From: Streptomyces sp. A 4/2
GTDB taxonomy: Bacteria > Actinomycetota > Actinomycetes > Streptomycetales > Streptomycetaceae
Length of the DNA: 64,000 bases
Reading direction: 5' to 3'
Assembly: GCF_940670765.1 (NCBI RefSeq)
Contig: NZ_CALNVW010000049.1
Coordinates: 62,001-126,000, forward strand
This document shows positions 8,561 to 17,494 of this stretch, one piece after another. The translations under genes and the position numbers were made by a program. How positions within the stretch are numbered: position 1 is the first letter of the stretch; each line of letters begins with the position of its first letter. Under the pieces are notes generated by a model, which saw only the letters and a list, made by a program, of their open reading frames with translations, made no database searches and was not told where the DNA came from.

Positions 8561-10011
8561 GGGAAGTCCGTACGGCCGTGCTGGATCGAGATCCACTTCT
8601 GGGTGGTGAACGCCTCCACCGTCGAGTCACCGTTCAGCCGCCCGAGCCCCGAGTACTTCTCACCGCCGAAGGCCACCAGCGGCTCGTCCTGGATCGTCGA
8701 GTCGTTGACATGCATCATGCCGGTGACGACCCGCTTGGCGAACCGCACGCCCCGCTCCACATCGGCGGTGTGCACGGCGCCGCTCAGGCCGTACGGGCTG
8801 TCGTTGGCCAGCCGTACGGCGTCGTCCTCACCGTCGAAGGTCACCAGCAGCACCACCGGACCGAAGATCTCCTGCTGGTGCAGCGGGGAGTCGGCGGGCA
8901 GCCCGGCCAGGACCGTGGGTTCGACCAGATTGCCGTGCGTGGTGCCCCGGACGAGCGCCGTGGCGCCCTCCGCCACGGCCTGGTCCACGAGGTTGGTCAG
9001 CGCCTCGGCCTGGAAGCCGTTGATGACCGGGCCGATGTGGGTCTCCGGGTCGGCGGGATCGCCGGTCCTGAGCGCCGCCACGCGCTCGGTGAACTTCTCG
9101 GCGAACCGGTCCGCGACGCCGCGGTCCACCAGGATCCGGTTGGCCGCCATGCAGACCTGACCCTGGTACGCGAAACGGCTGAAAATCGCCGCGTCGACCG
9201 CGTAGTCCAGGTCCGCGTCGTCGAGCACCACGAGGGCGCTGTTGCCGCTGAGTTCCAGGATGGCCCGCTTGAAGTGGCTGCCCGCGACCGCGCCGACGTG
9301 GCGGCCCACCCGGTCGGAGCCCGCGAACGAGATCACCTTGGGCACCGGGTGCTCGATGAGCGCGTCACCGATCTCGGCGATGTCGGTGACGAGGACGTTC
9401 AGCAGCCCGCCCGGCAGGCCCGCGTCCTCGAAGATCTTGGCGATCAGGCCGCCGCCGACGACGGGCGCGTTCTGGTTCGGCTTGACGACCACCGCGTTGC
9501 CCAGCGCCAGCGCGGGCGCGACCGACTTGAGGGTGATCAGGAACGGGAAGTTGAAGGGGCTGATCACACCGACGACGCCGACCGGCAGCCGGTAGACGCG
9601 GTTCTCCTTGCCGTCCACCGGGGACGGCAGGATCCGTCCCTCCGGGCGCACCGCGAGCTGTATCGCCTCGCGCAGGAACTCCTTCGCCGCGCGGACCTCG
9701 TACTCCGCCTTGACCCGGGTCCCGCCGAGTTCCTCGATCATCGCCTCGACGATCGCGGTCTCGCGCTCCTCGGTGATCCGCAGCGCCCGCTCGAAGACGA
9801 GCCGGCGGGTGTACGGATTGGTCTGCGCCCAGGCCTGCTGCGCGCGTTCGGCGGCACGGTAGGCCTCGTCGACCTCGTCGACCGTCGCCACGGTGATCGA
9901 GGCCAGCTTCTCGCCGTTGTACGGGTTGAAGTCGATGATGTCCCACGAGCCACTGCCGGTCCGCCACGCGCCGTCGATGTACTGGTGGGCCAGCTCGGTG
10001 AAGAAGGACAT
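8554..10011 (-). CDS. aldehyde dehydrogenase, benzaldehyde/vanillin dehydrogenase-like
   Basis: A 485-residue NAD(P)-dependent dehydrogenase oxidising an aldehyde to the acid. Visible: the cofactor-binding Asn in NFPFLITLK, the general base Glu in LELSGNSALVV, and the nucleophilic Cys287 in GQVCMAANR. The overall pattern (NPYNGEKLASI start, VKPNQNAPVVGG) is that of the VDH/benzaldehyde-dehydrogenase subgroup, suggesting aromatic aldehydes, but no linked aromatic pathway is present. The ATG at 10011 with AGGGG just upstream is chosen over the ATG at 10059. It is on the same strand as the PadR gene downstream and the XRE gene upstream. Confidence 0.92.
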   Translation of the reverse strand: MSFFTELAHQYIDGAWRTGSGSWDIIDFNPYNGEKLASITVATVDEVDEAYRAAERAQQAWAQTNPYTRRLVFERALRITEERETAIVEAMIEELGGTRVKAEYEVRAAKEFLREAIQLAVRPEGRILPSPVDGKENRVYRLPVGVVGVISPFNFPFLITLKSVAPALALGNAVVVKPNQNAPVVGGGLIAKIFEDAGLPGGLLNVLVTDIAEIGDALIEHPVPKVISFAGSDRVGRHVGAVAGSHFKRAILELSGNSALVVLDDADLDYAVDAAIFSRFAYQGQVCMAANRILVDRGVADRFAEKFTERVAALRTGDPADPETHIGPVINGFQAEALTNLVDQAVAEGATALVRGTTHGNLVEPTVLAGLPADSPLHQQEIFGPVVLLVTFDGEDDAVRLANDSPYGLSGAVHTADVERGVRFAKRVVTGMMHVNDSTIQDEPLVAFGGEKYSGLGRLNGDSTVEAFTTQKWISIQHGRTDFPF

Positions 10012-10071
10012 GTCATCCCCTACTGCTACTGCTGGTACAGACTCCTGATGTGACGTCATCGTACTTACGTA

Positions 10072-10965
10072 TTACGAGAGTTGGAGTAGACCGCGGAGAA
10101 CGTCCCGGCTGCCCGCCGGATCCGGGCTCTCGCGCTGGAGTTCCTCCATGACCTGCTCGTACTGCGCGACTTCTTCGGGCTTGTCCAGATACAGCGAACT
10201 GGTCAGCTGTTCCAGGTAGACGAGGTCCGACAGATCGGACTCCGGGAAGCGCAGCAGCGTGAAGGCGCCGCTCTCCCCCGCGTGCCCGCCGAAGCTGAAG
10301 GGCATCACCTGGAGCGTGACGTTCGGCTGCTCGGAGATCTCCATGAGGTGCTGCAACTGGCCCCGCATCACGTTCCGGTCGCCGTACGGGCGGCGCAGCG
10401 CCGCTTCGTCGAGTACGGCATGGAGTTGCGGCGCGCTCTCCGAGACCAGCGCCTTCTGCCGCTCCAGGCGCAGCGCGACGCGCCGGTCGATCTCGGCGGT
10501 CGACGCCTTGGGGTTGCCGCGCGAGACGACCGCGTGGGCGTACGCCTCGGTCTGCAACAAGCCGTGCACGAACTGCACTTCGTACGCACGGATCAGCGAG
10601 GCAGCGCCTTCGAGTCCGACGTACGTCTGGAACCAGCCGGGCAGTACGTCGCCGTAACTGTGCCACCAGCCCGCCAAGTTGGCCTCCTTGGCCAGACCGA
10701 GGAGGGCCGCTCGCTCCGCGTCGTCGATCACTCCGTAGAGCGTGAGGAGATCCTCTACGTCCCTGGCCTTGAAGCTCACCCGTCCCAACTCCATGCGGCT
10801 GATCTTGGATTCGGACGCGCGGATCGAATATCCGGCCGCCTCGCGGGTGATCCCGCGTGATTCGCGCAGGCGCCTGAGCTGTGAGCCCAGCAGAATGCGC
10901 CGTACAACAGAACCTCCCCCGGGGCTCAACGTCTGGGGAGAACCCCATGACTCGCCTCCTGGCAC
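10072..10965 (-). CDS. XRE-family regulator with DUF5753 domain
   Basis: About 297 residues: an N-terminal Cro/CI-type helix-turn-helix (RILLGSQLRRLRESRGITREAAGYSIRAS) followed by the C-terminal DUF5753 region (GWFQTYVGLE...VQFVHGLLQTEAYA...LHAVLDEAALRRP...VMPFSFGGHAG). This is the large streptomycete group that includes WhiJ-like and other developmental regulators, normally encoded beside a DUF397 partner and a RsbW-like ATPase, exactly as here. The start is uncertain: no ATG lies near the domain; I chose the GTG at 10965 because GGGGAGGG lies about 9 nt upstream. It is divergent from the ATPase gene. Confidence 0.88.
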   Translation of the reverse strand: MPGGESWGSPQTLSPGGGSVVRRILLGSQLRRLRESRGITREAAGYSIRASESKISRMELGRVSFKARDVEDLLTLYGVIDDAERAALLGLAKEANLAGWWHSYGDVLPGWFQTYVGLEGAASLIRAYEVQFVHGLLQTEAYAHAVVSRGNPKASTAEIDRRVALRLERQKALVSESAPQLHAVLDEAALRRPYGDRNVMRGQLQHLMEISEQPNVTLQVMPFSFGGHAGESGAFTLLRFPESDLSDLVYLEQLTSSLYLDKPEEVAQYEQVMEELQRESPDPAGSRDVLRGLLQLS

Positions 10966-11234
10966 GTTTCCAACCCTCCCCGGTCGCGATGTGACGCGCA
11001 GTCTGCCACCAAAACGCTTCACCCCGTACTCAATCGATTACAGAAAGAGCAAAGCTCGAAAATCAGCCGCAGGAAGAAATGACCAAGAAACGGTACGGGC
11101 CCGCGCAAGTCCGGCGCGTGCACGTGCATCTGCCCTTGCATCTGCCCTGCGCATTCGGAACCATGGTCCCCGCGCACCTGCGTTCTCGTACCACCGCACG
11201 CTGGCTACGGCCGCGAATCCCGGGAGTGCCTCGC

Positions 11235-11726
11235 ATGGGGACGAATGGATCGACCATGCTCGAGCCGTTAAGGCAGGGGCTTCCCCCCATCGACCCCGCG
11301 GCCGTGTCCAGTTCTGCTTCGTGCTCGCTGCCGCCACGCTTCGAAGCGGTGCGCGGGGCGCGGCAGTTCACCAAGTCGACGCTCGGCTCCTGGGGTCTCT
11401 GCGAACGGTTCGACGACGTCGCGCTGGTCGCGTCCGAACTCGTCACCAACGCGTTGCGGCACGCGCTGCCCGCCGACGCCCCGAGGAACGAGGACGCCCC
11501 GGTCCGGCTGCACCTGATGCGGTGGACCTCACGGCTGGTGTGCGCGGTCCGTGACCCCAGCGACGAGGGCCCCAGCGCGCGCGACGTGGGCGACTTCGCC
11601 GCCGAGTCGGGCCGCGGGCTCTTCCTGGTGGACTCCTTCGCCGACAGCTGGGGATGGCACCCGTTGGCGGGCACGCTGAGCGGCAAGGTGGTCTGGGCAC
11701 TCTTCCGGCTGCACACCGCCGACTAG
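11235..11726 (+). CDS. RsbW-like ATP-binding protein (HATPase, anti-sigma type)
   Basis: About 163 residues with a single GHKL ATPase fold: the N box reads ELVTNALRHA, the G1-like region VCAVRDPSDEG, and the G2 box ESGRGLFLVDSFADSWG. Such proteins are potential anti-sigma kinases, and they sit in XRE-DUF397 developmental clusters. The ATG at 11235 has GGGAG at 8 nt; an earlier in-frame ATG at 11079 would add a compositionally odd 52-residue extension and is less likely. It is divergent from the XRE regulator and convergent with the DUF397 gene. Confidence 0.85.
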   Translation: MGTNGSTMLEPLRQGLPPIDPAAVSSSASCSLPPRFEAVRGARQFTKSTLGSWGLCERFDDVALVASELVTNALRHALPADAPRNEDAPVRLHLMRWTSRLVCAVRDPSDEGPSARDVGDFAAESGRGLFLVDSFADSWGWHPLAGTLSGKVVWALFRLHTAD

Positions 11727-11754
11727 AGGATCTGTCCGGCCGGTCTTCGCCGGG

Positions 11755-11776
11755 CGCCGTACAGCGTCGTACGGCG
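11755..11776. terminator. small hairpin between convergent ATPase and DUF397 genes
   Basis: CGCCGTAC pairs with GTACGGCG around a 6-nt loop in the 63-bp gap between the convergent stops. Confidence 0.45.
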
Positions 11777-11789
11777 TGGGCAGGGCCGG

Positions 11790-12047
11790 CTACGGCTGGT
11801 CCGTTTCCGCCCCGGCCACGAGGTGGTCGAACTCCCCGGCCTTCACGCCGATCAGCATGGCCGCTATCTCCGCCGGGGTGTAGACGAGGGCCGGCCCTTC
11901 GGGATGGCGTGAATTGCGCACCGCCACATCACCGCCGGGCAGTTTGGCGAACTCCACGCACGATCCCTGCGAGTTGCTCTGCTCACTCTTCTGCCAGACG
12001 ACCCCGTGAAGTGCTGTGGCCGCCATGCCGTTGTACGCGTGGTGCAC
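11790..12047 (-). CDS. DUF397 domain protein
   Basis: A protein of 85 residues with the DUF397 signature WQKSEQSNSQGSCVEFAKL, then VAVRNSRHPEGPALVYTP and an EFDHLV tail. DUF397 proteins act as small antagonists or partners of XRE/DUF5753 regulators in Streptomyces development. The GTG at 12047 (VHHAYNGMAAT) has GGGAG 6-7 nt upstream and matches the N-termini of relatives; an upstream ATG at 12092 is rejected. The partner regulator is the XRE gene less than 1 kb away. Confidence 0.88.
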   Translation of the reverse strand: MHHAYNGMAATALHGVVWQKSEQSNSQGSCVEFAKLPGGDVAVRNSRHPEGPALVYTPAEIAAMLIGVKAGEFDHLVAGAETDQP

Positions 12048-12251
12048 AGGTCGCTCCCGGGAAGTGCAGAAGTACGGAAGTACAGATGTCAACTGTCCTG
12101 GATCATAGCTGTGTTCACATGCCGATGCATGAGCAAATGCACGTGCACACGGGGTGTTCGTTCCACTACAGCTTTGCCCCTGAAAGCGTTCTCATTCACT
12201 GTGACGCGCGGCGCTTCGATCCGGCTCCCTGGTAGTTTGGCGCGTTCCGCG

Positions 12252-12287
12252 CTTCCGGCGTTCCGGCGCTCCGGCGCTCCGGCGCGC
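12252..12287. repeat. 9-bp tandem repeat (TTCCGGCGC type) upstream of a lipoprotein gene
   Basis: Four imperfect copies of TTCCGGCGC/TCCGGCGCT end 27 bp before the lipoprotein start codon. No coding role. Confidence 0.65.
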
Positions 12288-12313
12288 CCGTCTCGAACTC
12301 AGGGGGAGATGAA

Positions 12314-12793
12314 GTGAACAGGTTCGTACGTACCAGCGGCGCAGCCCTCGCGGGTCTGGCAACGGTCCTGGTGATCAGCGGCTGTTCCAGCAGCAACGAC
12401 AAGAGTTCCGACGCCTCGGACAGTCAGAAGACCGCCGCCCCCGCCCCGTCGGCGAGCTCCGGCGGTGCCGGGAGCGGCGACAGCGGTGCGAAGTCAGCTG
12501 AGTTCGAGGGCAGTTGGCTCGCCACCACCGACGGGAAGTCCACGGCGCTGGTGATCCAGGGCAAGCAGGCCGCCATCGCGGGCCAGCACGTCTGCACGGG
12601 CACGGTGGCCGACATGGGCAAGCCGATGCTGTCGCTCACGTGCCCGGACGGGAACACCGACCGGACCATGGGGTCGATCGAGTCCGCCGACGGCAGGACC
12701 ATGACGGTCTCGTGGGACGCCGGGCTCAAGGACACCTTCAAGAAGACCGACGGCGGGAAGCTCCCGGGCGGGCTGAAGCTGCCGAACCCGTAG
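12314..12793 (+). CDS. small secreted lipoprotein, function unknown
   Basis: A 159-residue protein starting at GTG 12314, with GGGGGAG 5 nt upstream. It has a signal peptide with lipobox VISGC (Cys at about residue 24), then a Ser/Asp/Ala-rich linker to about residue 60, and a compact C-terminal domain beginning FEGSWLATTDGKSTALVIQGKQAAIAGQHVC. Two cysteines in the mature part (HVCTGT and LTCPDG) could form a disulfide. The family is common in streptomycetes and uncharacterised. It converges on the FUSC gene. Confidence 0.82.
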   Translation: MNRFVRTSGAALAGLATVLVISGCSSSNDKSSDASDSQKTAAPAPSASSGGAGSGDSGAKSAEFEGSWLATTDGKSTALVIQGKQAAIAGQHVCTGTVADMGKPMLSLTCPDGNTDRTMGSIESADGRTMTVSWDAGLKDTFKKTDGGKLPGGLKLPNP

Positions 12794-12843
12794 CGGGTGG
12801 GTCCGGAGCGGGTGCGGGGGCCGGGAGGCGCCGTCCGGGACCG

Positions 12844-14937
12844 TCACGCCCCTCCGGCCCGCGGGGCCAAGTCGCCCTTGGCGCGCGGCCCTTCGTCGTC
12901 CAGAGCGTCGGTGAGTTCGTCGAGGGCGTCCAGGAGCAGGTCGGCCCCGCTGCGTACGACCTGGTCGGGAACGCCTTCGCCGTCCCAGCGGGCGAGCGCC
13001 TCCCGCACCTCGTCCCAGTGCGGCACCCGCCGGGCCCGGATGTCCCTGGCGCCCCGCTCGGTGGCCCGCCGCAGCGCGTCGGCCACCTGCTGCGCCGCCG
13101 GTACGGGGGCGGTGGTGCGGCCGGGCAGATGCGCCTCCATCAGCATGGCGGCGCGGCTCAGCTGGGCCATCGCGTCCTCGGCGTCGGAGGCCGCCGCGCG
13201 GGAGATTCCCCGGTGACGCACGGGCTCGTGGGCCGCCCGCTCCACGGCTTCCTGCCAGTCGATGCGGGCGGCGCGGGCGGCCAGCACCGCCTCGCGCACG
13301 GCGGTCTGGCGGGCGCCCGCGGGGTCCGCGTAGTACGCGATCACCGCGGCGGCGTAGCGGCCGTCGGCGATCAGCCAGTCGGCGAGGCGGTTGCGCAGCC
13401 GGGGCGTCTCCCAGGCCGGGTAGACGGCGTACGAGACCATCGCGAGCAGTCCGCCGACGAGCGTGAGGACGACGCGGTCCCGGATGGTCTGGCCGAGTTC
13501 GAGCCCGCTCATGTCGAGCAGGAAGACGACGTACGCCGCGATACAGGCCGAGGTGGCGGCGTAGCCCGTACGCATCAGCAGGAAGTTCAGCCCGGCGCAG
13601 AGCACCGCGAGGGCCCCCGAGACGACGGGTCCCGGGTCGGCCAGCTGGACGACCGCGGTGGCGAACGCGACCCCGAGGAGGGTGCCGCACAGCCGGGCGA
13701 CCGCGCGGCCGTACGTCTGGGAGAAGTCCGGGCGCATCACCATCACGGCGGCCAGCGGCACCCAGTAGCCGTGGCCGAACGGGAGCGCGATGCCGATGAG
13801 ATAGCCGCCGGCGGCGACCACCGAGGTGCGGATCGCGTGCCGCAGGACGGCTGATTCGTGGGTGCGCAGCTCCTTGCGCATCTTCTCCAGTGCGGACGGG
13901 ACCATGCGTACCAGCGCGGGGCGCAGCAGGGGTTCGGACTCGGGCCTGCTGCCCTCGCCCTGCGCCGCCTCGGTCACATCGCGGAGCAGGGCGGACAGGC
14001 GGACCGCGGCGCGGCGGGCGGGGCCGGTGAGCACTTCGGCGTTGCCGGGGGCCTCCAGTACGGCGAGAGCCTGGGTGGGGGAGGCGACCGGTTCGCCGTG
14101 CCGGATGGTGCGGGCCGCGGTGTCCAGTACGGAGGCGGCGGCGGCCAGCAGTTCCAGCGCCCGGTCCCGCTCCGCCCCCTCGGCGGCGGCTCCGACGGCC
14201 GGGTCGGCGAGCGAGGCGAGCACCGGCCTGACGCGCTCGGCGAGGCCCCGGGTGCCGTGCAGGGCGGCGGGGCGGCGGCGGGCCTCGCGCGGGGTGACGG
14301 CCGCGGCCTGGCGGGCGTCCATGAACGGCACCGGGTCGAAGGGCGCGACCGGATCCTGGCGCAGCCGCCGGGCGTAGTCGGCCTCGGCGGCGAGCGCGTC
14401 CGCGAGGGAGTCGCGCTGGTGGCCCCAGCGGCGGACCGGGAAGAGGACGACGAGTCCGGCCTGGACGAGCGCGCCCACCGCGATCATCGCGGCATGGCCC
14501 ACGGCGGTGAGCACGGAGGTGGGGAGGGTGACGGTCACCAGCATCATCGCGACGTTGGACGAGGCGATGAGTCCGGCCGTCGGCCCGGCCGCCCAGGCCA
14601 GCCCCGCCACGAACGTCCAGAGCGCGATCAGCGCCATGAACACGCCGATGTGGGATCCGGACAGGTAGCCGAGGAAGGTCGATACGGCGAGGGTCGCCCC
14701 GGACAGCAGCGCCAGCAGGGGCCTGGCCTGCCAGCTGCGCTCGAAGGTGGCGACACCGGCCTGGTACGCGCCGAAGGCGGAGCTGGCGGCCACGCCCGGA
14801 CCGAAGATCGCGAGGCTCAGGAGAACGACGAGGGCGAGTCCCGCGGTGCCCCGGAAGGCGAGGAGCGGCTCCATGCGCTGCCGTTCGATCTTCAGCCCCG
14901 CCTGGGCGGTCGTGGACAGGGCTCGGAGCCAGCTCAT
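12844..14937 (-). CDS. FUSC-family aromatic-acid exporter-like membrane protein
   Basis: About 697 residues arranged as two membrane blocks of roughly six hydrophobic segments each (residues about 30-170 and 355-520), separated by a long soluble helical region, with a soluble C-terminal tail. The second block holds the fusaric-acid-resistance-like sequence GYWVPLAAVMVMRPDF, the best recognisable FUSC motif. Members export aromatic acids or related compounds; the substrate here is unknown. The ATG at 14937 is preferred over one 30 nt upstream. Confidence 0.85.
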   Translation of the reverse strand: MSWLRALSTTAQAGLKIERQRMEPLLAFRGTAGLALVVLLSLAIFGPGVAASSAFGAYQAGVATFERSWQARPLLALLSGATLAVSTFLGYLSGSHIGVFMALIALWTFVAGLAWAAGPTAGLIASSNVAMMLVTVTLPTSVLTAVGHAAMIAVGALVQAGLVVLFPVRRWGHQRDSLADALAAEADYARRLRQDPVAPFDPVPFMDARQAAAVTPREARRRPAALHGTRGLAERVRPVLASLADPAVGAAAEGAERDRALELLAAAASVLDTAARTIRHGEPVASPTQALAVLEAPGNAEVLTGPARRAAVRLSALLRDVTEAAQGEGSRPESEPLLRPALVRMVPSALEKMRKELRTHESAVLRHAIRTSVVAAGGYLIGIALPFGHGYWVPLAAVMVMRPDFSQTYGRAVARLCGTLLGVAFATAVVQLADPGPVVSGALAVLCAGLNFLLMRTGYAATSACIAAYVVFLLDMSGLELGQTIRDRVVLTLVGGLLAMVSYAVYPAWETPRLRNRLADWLIADGRYAAAVIAYYADPAGARQTAVREAVLAARAARIDWQEAVERAAHEPVRHRGISRAAASDAEDAMAQLSRAAMLMEAHLPGRTTAPVPAAQQVADALRRATERGARDIRARRVPHWDEVREALARWDGEGVPDQVVRSGADLLLDALDELTDALDDEGPRAKGDLAPRAGGA

Positions 14938-15027
14938 GGCCCTGAGAGTAGCGGGACAACCGGGCATATCGGGCGCAAGGTGAGAGCGGAAGTCACGCCC
15001 GTCCGGCCCCCTCGGAGGCCTGCGCCC

Positions 15028-16152
15028 TCAGCCGACCCGCGCCGCGTCCGCCGCCGCCGTACCCTCCGTCCAGCCCGCCTCGTCCGAGACCCCGCGCACC
15101 CGGCTCGTCGTCGTCGCCGGGAACATCCGCTCCGCCTCCGACACCACCGCCACGTCCCGCGCCGCGAGGACCGGCAGCAGCGAGCCCGCCTCCGCCGCCG
15201 TCACCTGCCCTGCGGTCTCGGCCAGCCGGTGACCCAGGCGGCTCGCGTACGCCGCGAGGAACGACTGGCGGAACGTCTTCGTCCGCTTGCGTCCGCCCGC
15301 CCGCTGCGCCGACTCCGCGCGGGTCATCGCGGCCGTGCCCTGGACGAGGAGCGAGGTGTGGAGCAGTTCGACGACTTCCAGGTCCGGTTCGAAACCGACG
15401 ACGGTGGAGAAGCCGAAGGCGCTGTTCCACACGGCCCGGCAGCGGTTCGCGGTGGCGACCGCGTCCAGCAGGACCGCCTTCGCCGTCTCGTAGGGAGCGT
15501 CCACCCCGATGCGGCAGGCGGCCGGGGTGTCCGCGCTGCGCCCCTCCGCCGAGAGCCGCGCCTCGTCGATGCTGTGCCGGGCCATCAGCTCCTGCGCCTT
15601 CGCACTGAGCGCCTCGGCCTCCGCCGCGTAGTCGGTGGCCTCGGCCTTGGCGAGGAGCGCGCGGATGCGGGTGAGCATGCGCGGCTCGGCGTGGTGGTGC
15701 GGCGGGAGCTGCGCGGCGGCGCCGGGAGCGGCGCCCACCGGTTCGATCGTGGGGAGGCGCAGCAGGAGGCGGTACAGCTCAAGGACGGCTGTCGCGTACG
15801 AGAAACGGTCCGCCCGCCGTCCGGCACCGGCCGTCTCCCCGGCCGGATCCGCCAGTTCGTCCAACTGGGCCTGCCAGCGCGGCGGCAGCCGGTCGTACGC
15901 CCGCACCTCCGCGGCGATCAGCTCCGCCAGCAGCCGGGTGTGCCGCTCGGTCAGATCGCGCCGGACCAGCCGCGAGACGTCCGCGGGCTGCCATCCGCGC
16001 TGCCACGCCCGGCGCAGGAACTCCTCGCCGCGCCGGCCCAGCTCCGGGTCGGACCCCGGATCGGCGGCCAGCAGGGAGGCCCCGGTGTCCAGACCGTCGT
16101 CGCCGTCCCCGTAGAGCGCTGCGGCGAACGCCCGGTCGGTCACCGTGTCCAT
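15028..16152 (-). CDS. DUF2786 domain protein
   Basis: About 374 residues. The recognised part is DUF2786: RMLTRIRALLAKAEATDY followed by AEAEALSAKAQELMARHSIDEA, at about residues 170-215. The C-terminal half (ETAKAVLLDAVATANRCRAVWNSAFG onward) is also conserved in streptomycetes. DUF2786 proteins are found in phage and bacterial genomes and have been suggested to act in nucleic-acid contexts, but no catalytic residues can be claimed. The ATG at 16152 with GGAAG upstream is the start; an extension through the 9-bp repeat array upstream is only an open frame. Confidence 0.82.
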   Translation of the reverse strand: MDTVTDRAFAAALYGDGDDGLDTGASLLAADPGSDPELGRRGEEFLRRAWQRGWQPADVSRLVRRDLTERHTRLLAELIAAEVRAYDRLPPRWQAQLDELADPAGETAGAGRRADRFSYATAVLELYRLLLRLPTIEPVGAAPGAAAQLPPHHHAEPRMLTRIRALLAKAEATDYAAEAEALSAKAQELMARHSIDEARLSAEGRSADTPAACRIGVDAPYETAKAVLLDAVATANRCRAVWNSAFGFSTVVGFEPDLEVVELLHTSLLVQGTAAMTRAESAQRAGGRKRTKTFRQSFLAAYASRLGHRLAETAGQVTAAEAGSLLPVLAARDVAVVSEAERMFPATTTSRVRGVSDEAGWTEGTAAADAARVG

Positions 16153-16269
16153 AGGTCTTCCATGCGTCAAGGGTAGGTCGGCGCCTGCCCCGGCCCGCGA
16201 CCCCGTTCCCTCCCCCGTCGGAGCGTGAATCCATTGTCCACAGCCTGTGGACAGAGAGCTCCCCGGGAG

Positions 16270-16314
16270 CACCCGGCGCACCCGGCGCACCCGGCGCACC
16301 CGGCGCACCCGGAA
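16270..16314. repeat. 9-bp tandem repeat CACCCGGCG
   Basis: Five near-perfect copies of CACCCGGCG (16270-16314) in the 209-bp gap between the DUF2786 gene start and the oxidoreductase gene end. In one minus-strand frame it would read as Arg-Arg-Val repeats, which is an artefact. Confidence 0.85.
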
Positions 16315-16361
16315 CATCCAGAACGCCTGGAAGGGCCCGGGAACGGTTCACCCCCGCCGGC

Positions 16362-17270
16362 TCACGGCTTCAGCACCAGTTTCCCCCGTGCGTGCCCCTC
16401 CTCGCTCAGCGCCTGCGCCCGCGCCGCCTCCGCCAGCGGGAACACCTTCGCCACCTCCACCCGCAGCGTGCCGTCCGCCGCCAGCCGGACCTGCCGGGTC
16501 AGTGCCTCCGCCGTGCTGGACACGCCGCCCCCGCTGAACGTCACGCCCAGATCGGCAGCCGCCTGGTCGGCGATGGTGACGATCCGGTCCGTCGTACCGC
16601 CGCGCAGTTCGATCGAGTCGGGCAGCGCACCCTTGCCCGCGACGTCGAAGACCGCGTCGATGCCCTGCGGGGCGACCGCCCGTACCCGTTCGACGAGGCC
16701 CTCGCCGTAGACGACCGGGATCGCGCCGAGCGCCCGCAGATAGTCGTGGTTGGCCTCGGACGCGGTGGCGACGACCGTCGCGCCGCTCGCCACCGCGAGC
16801 TGGACGGCGATCGAACCGACCGCGCCCGCACCGCCGTTCACCAGCAGGGTCTCGCCGTTCGCCAGCTCCAGCAGGTCCAGCACGCGCTGCGAGGTCTCCC
16901 CGGCCACCGGCAGGGCGACCGCCGTCTCCCAGGCGAGACCGGCCGGTTTGGGGGCGACGGTCTCGGCGAGGGCGTACTGCGCGTACCCGCCCGTGGTGCT
17001 CCAGCCCACCACCTCGTCGCCGACGGCGAACGCGGTCACGCCCTCGCCGACCTCGTCCACCGTCCCCGCGACCTCCCGGCCGGGGATCGAGGGCAGCTTC
17101 GTCGGCATGAAGGCCTCCATCCAGCCGCGGCGGGTCTTGTAGTCGAGGGCGTTCACCCCGGCGGCGGCCACCTTCAGCCTGACCTGGCCGGGACCCGGGT
17201 GCGGCTCGGGGGCCTCCGTGAGGTGGAGTACCTCGGGGCCGCCGAACTCCTCGAAGACGATCGCTTCCAT
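16362..17270 (-). CDS. NADPH-dependent quinone oxidoreductase-like MDR enzyme
   Basis: A 302-residue medium-chain dehydrogenase/reductase without catalytic zinc ligands. The N-terminal GroES-like half has FGGPEVLHLTEAPEPHPGPGQV and GVNALDYKTRRG; the Rossmann half has LLVNGGAGAVGSIAVQLA, the NADP-binding glycine cluster. This is the zeta-crystallin/quinone reductase-like group. GGAGG lies 8 nt before the ATG at 17270. It is divergent from the polymerase gene, and the shared intergenic region contains an imperfect GGGATC repeat. Substrate unknown. Confidence 0.9.
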   Translation of the reverse strand: MEAIVFEEFGGPEVLHLTEAPEPHPGPGQVRLKVAAAGVNALDYKTRRGWMEAFMPTKLPSIPGREVAGTVDEVGEGVTAFAVGDEVVGWSTTGGYAQYALAETVAPKPAGLAWETAVALPVAGETSQRVLDLLELANGETLLVNGGAGAVGSIAVQLAVASGATVVATASEANHDYLRALGAIPVVYGEGLVERVRAVAPQGIDAVFDVAGKGALPDSIELRGGTTDRIVTIADQAAADLGVTFSGGGVSSTAEALTRQVRLAADGTLRVEVAKVFPLAEAARAQALSEEGHARGKLVLKP

Positions 17271-17325
17271 GGGGGTGTCCTCCGTCGTCAGGGCCGCAGG
17301 CGGTGAGGCCGTCGGCGGCGGGGTC

Positions 17326-17392
17326 GGGATCGATGCCGGTGTCGGGGTGAGGGTCGGGATCGGGATCAGGATCGGGGTCAAGGATCGGGATC
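17326..17392. repeat. imperfect GGGATC hexanucleotide repeat
   Basis: About ten degenerate copies of GGGATC/GGTGTC in the divergent intergenic region between the oxidoreductase and polymerase genes. No coding role is evident. Confidence 0.6.
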
Positions 17393-17494
17393 GGGCAGAG
17401 CGGCGTGGCTGCTCCTCCACCGATCGTCCACGGTCCCGGCCACCTCCGCCTCACGAGACACCCGTTGTCAGTGCCTGCTGTCACACTCGATCGC

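Noticed and set aside
12494..14959. Very long minus-strand frame overlapping the FUSC gene
   Set aside because: Composition is Arg/Gly/Pro-rich and no family is recognisable; it is the shadow of the FUSC gene and runs into the lipoprotein gene.
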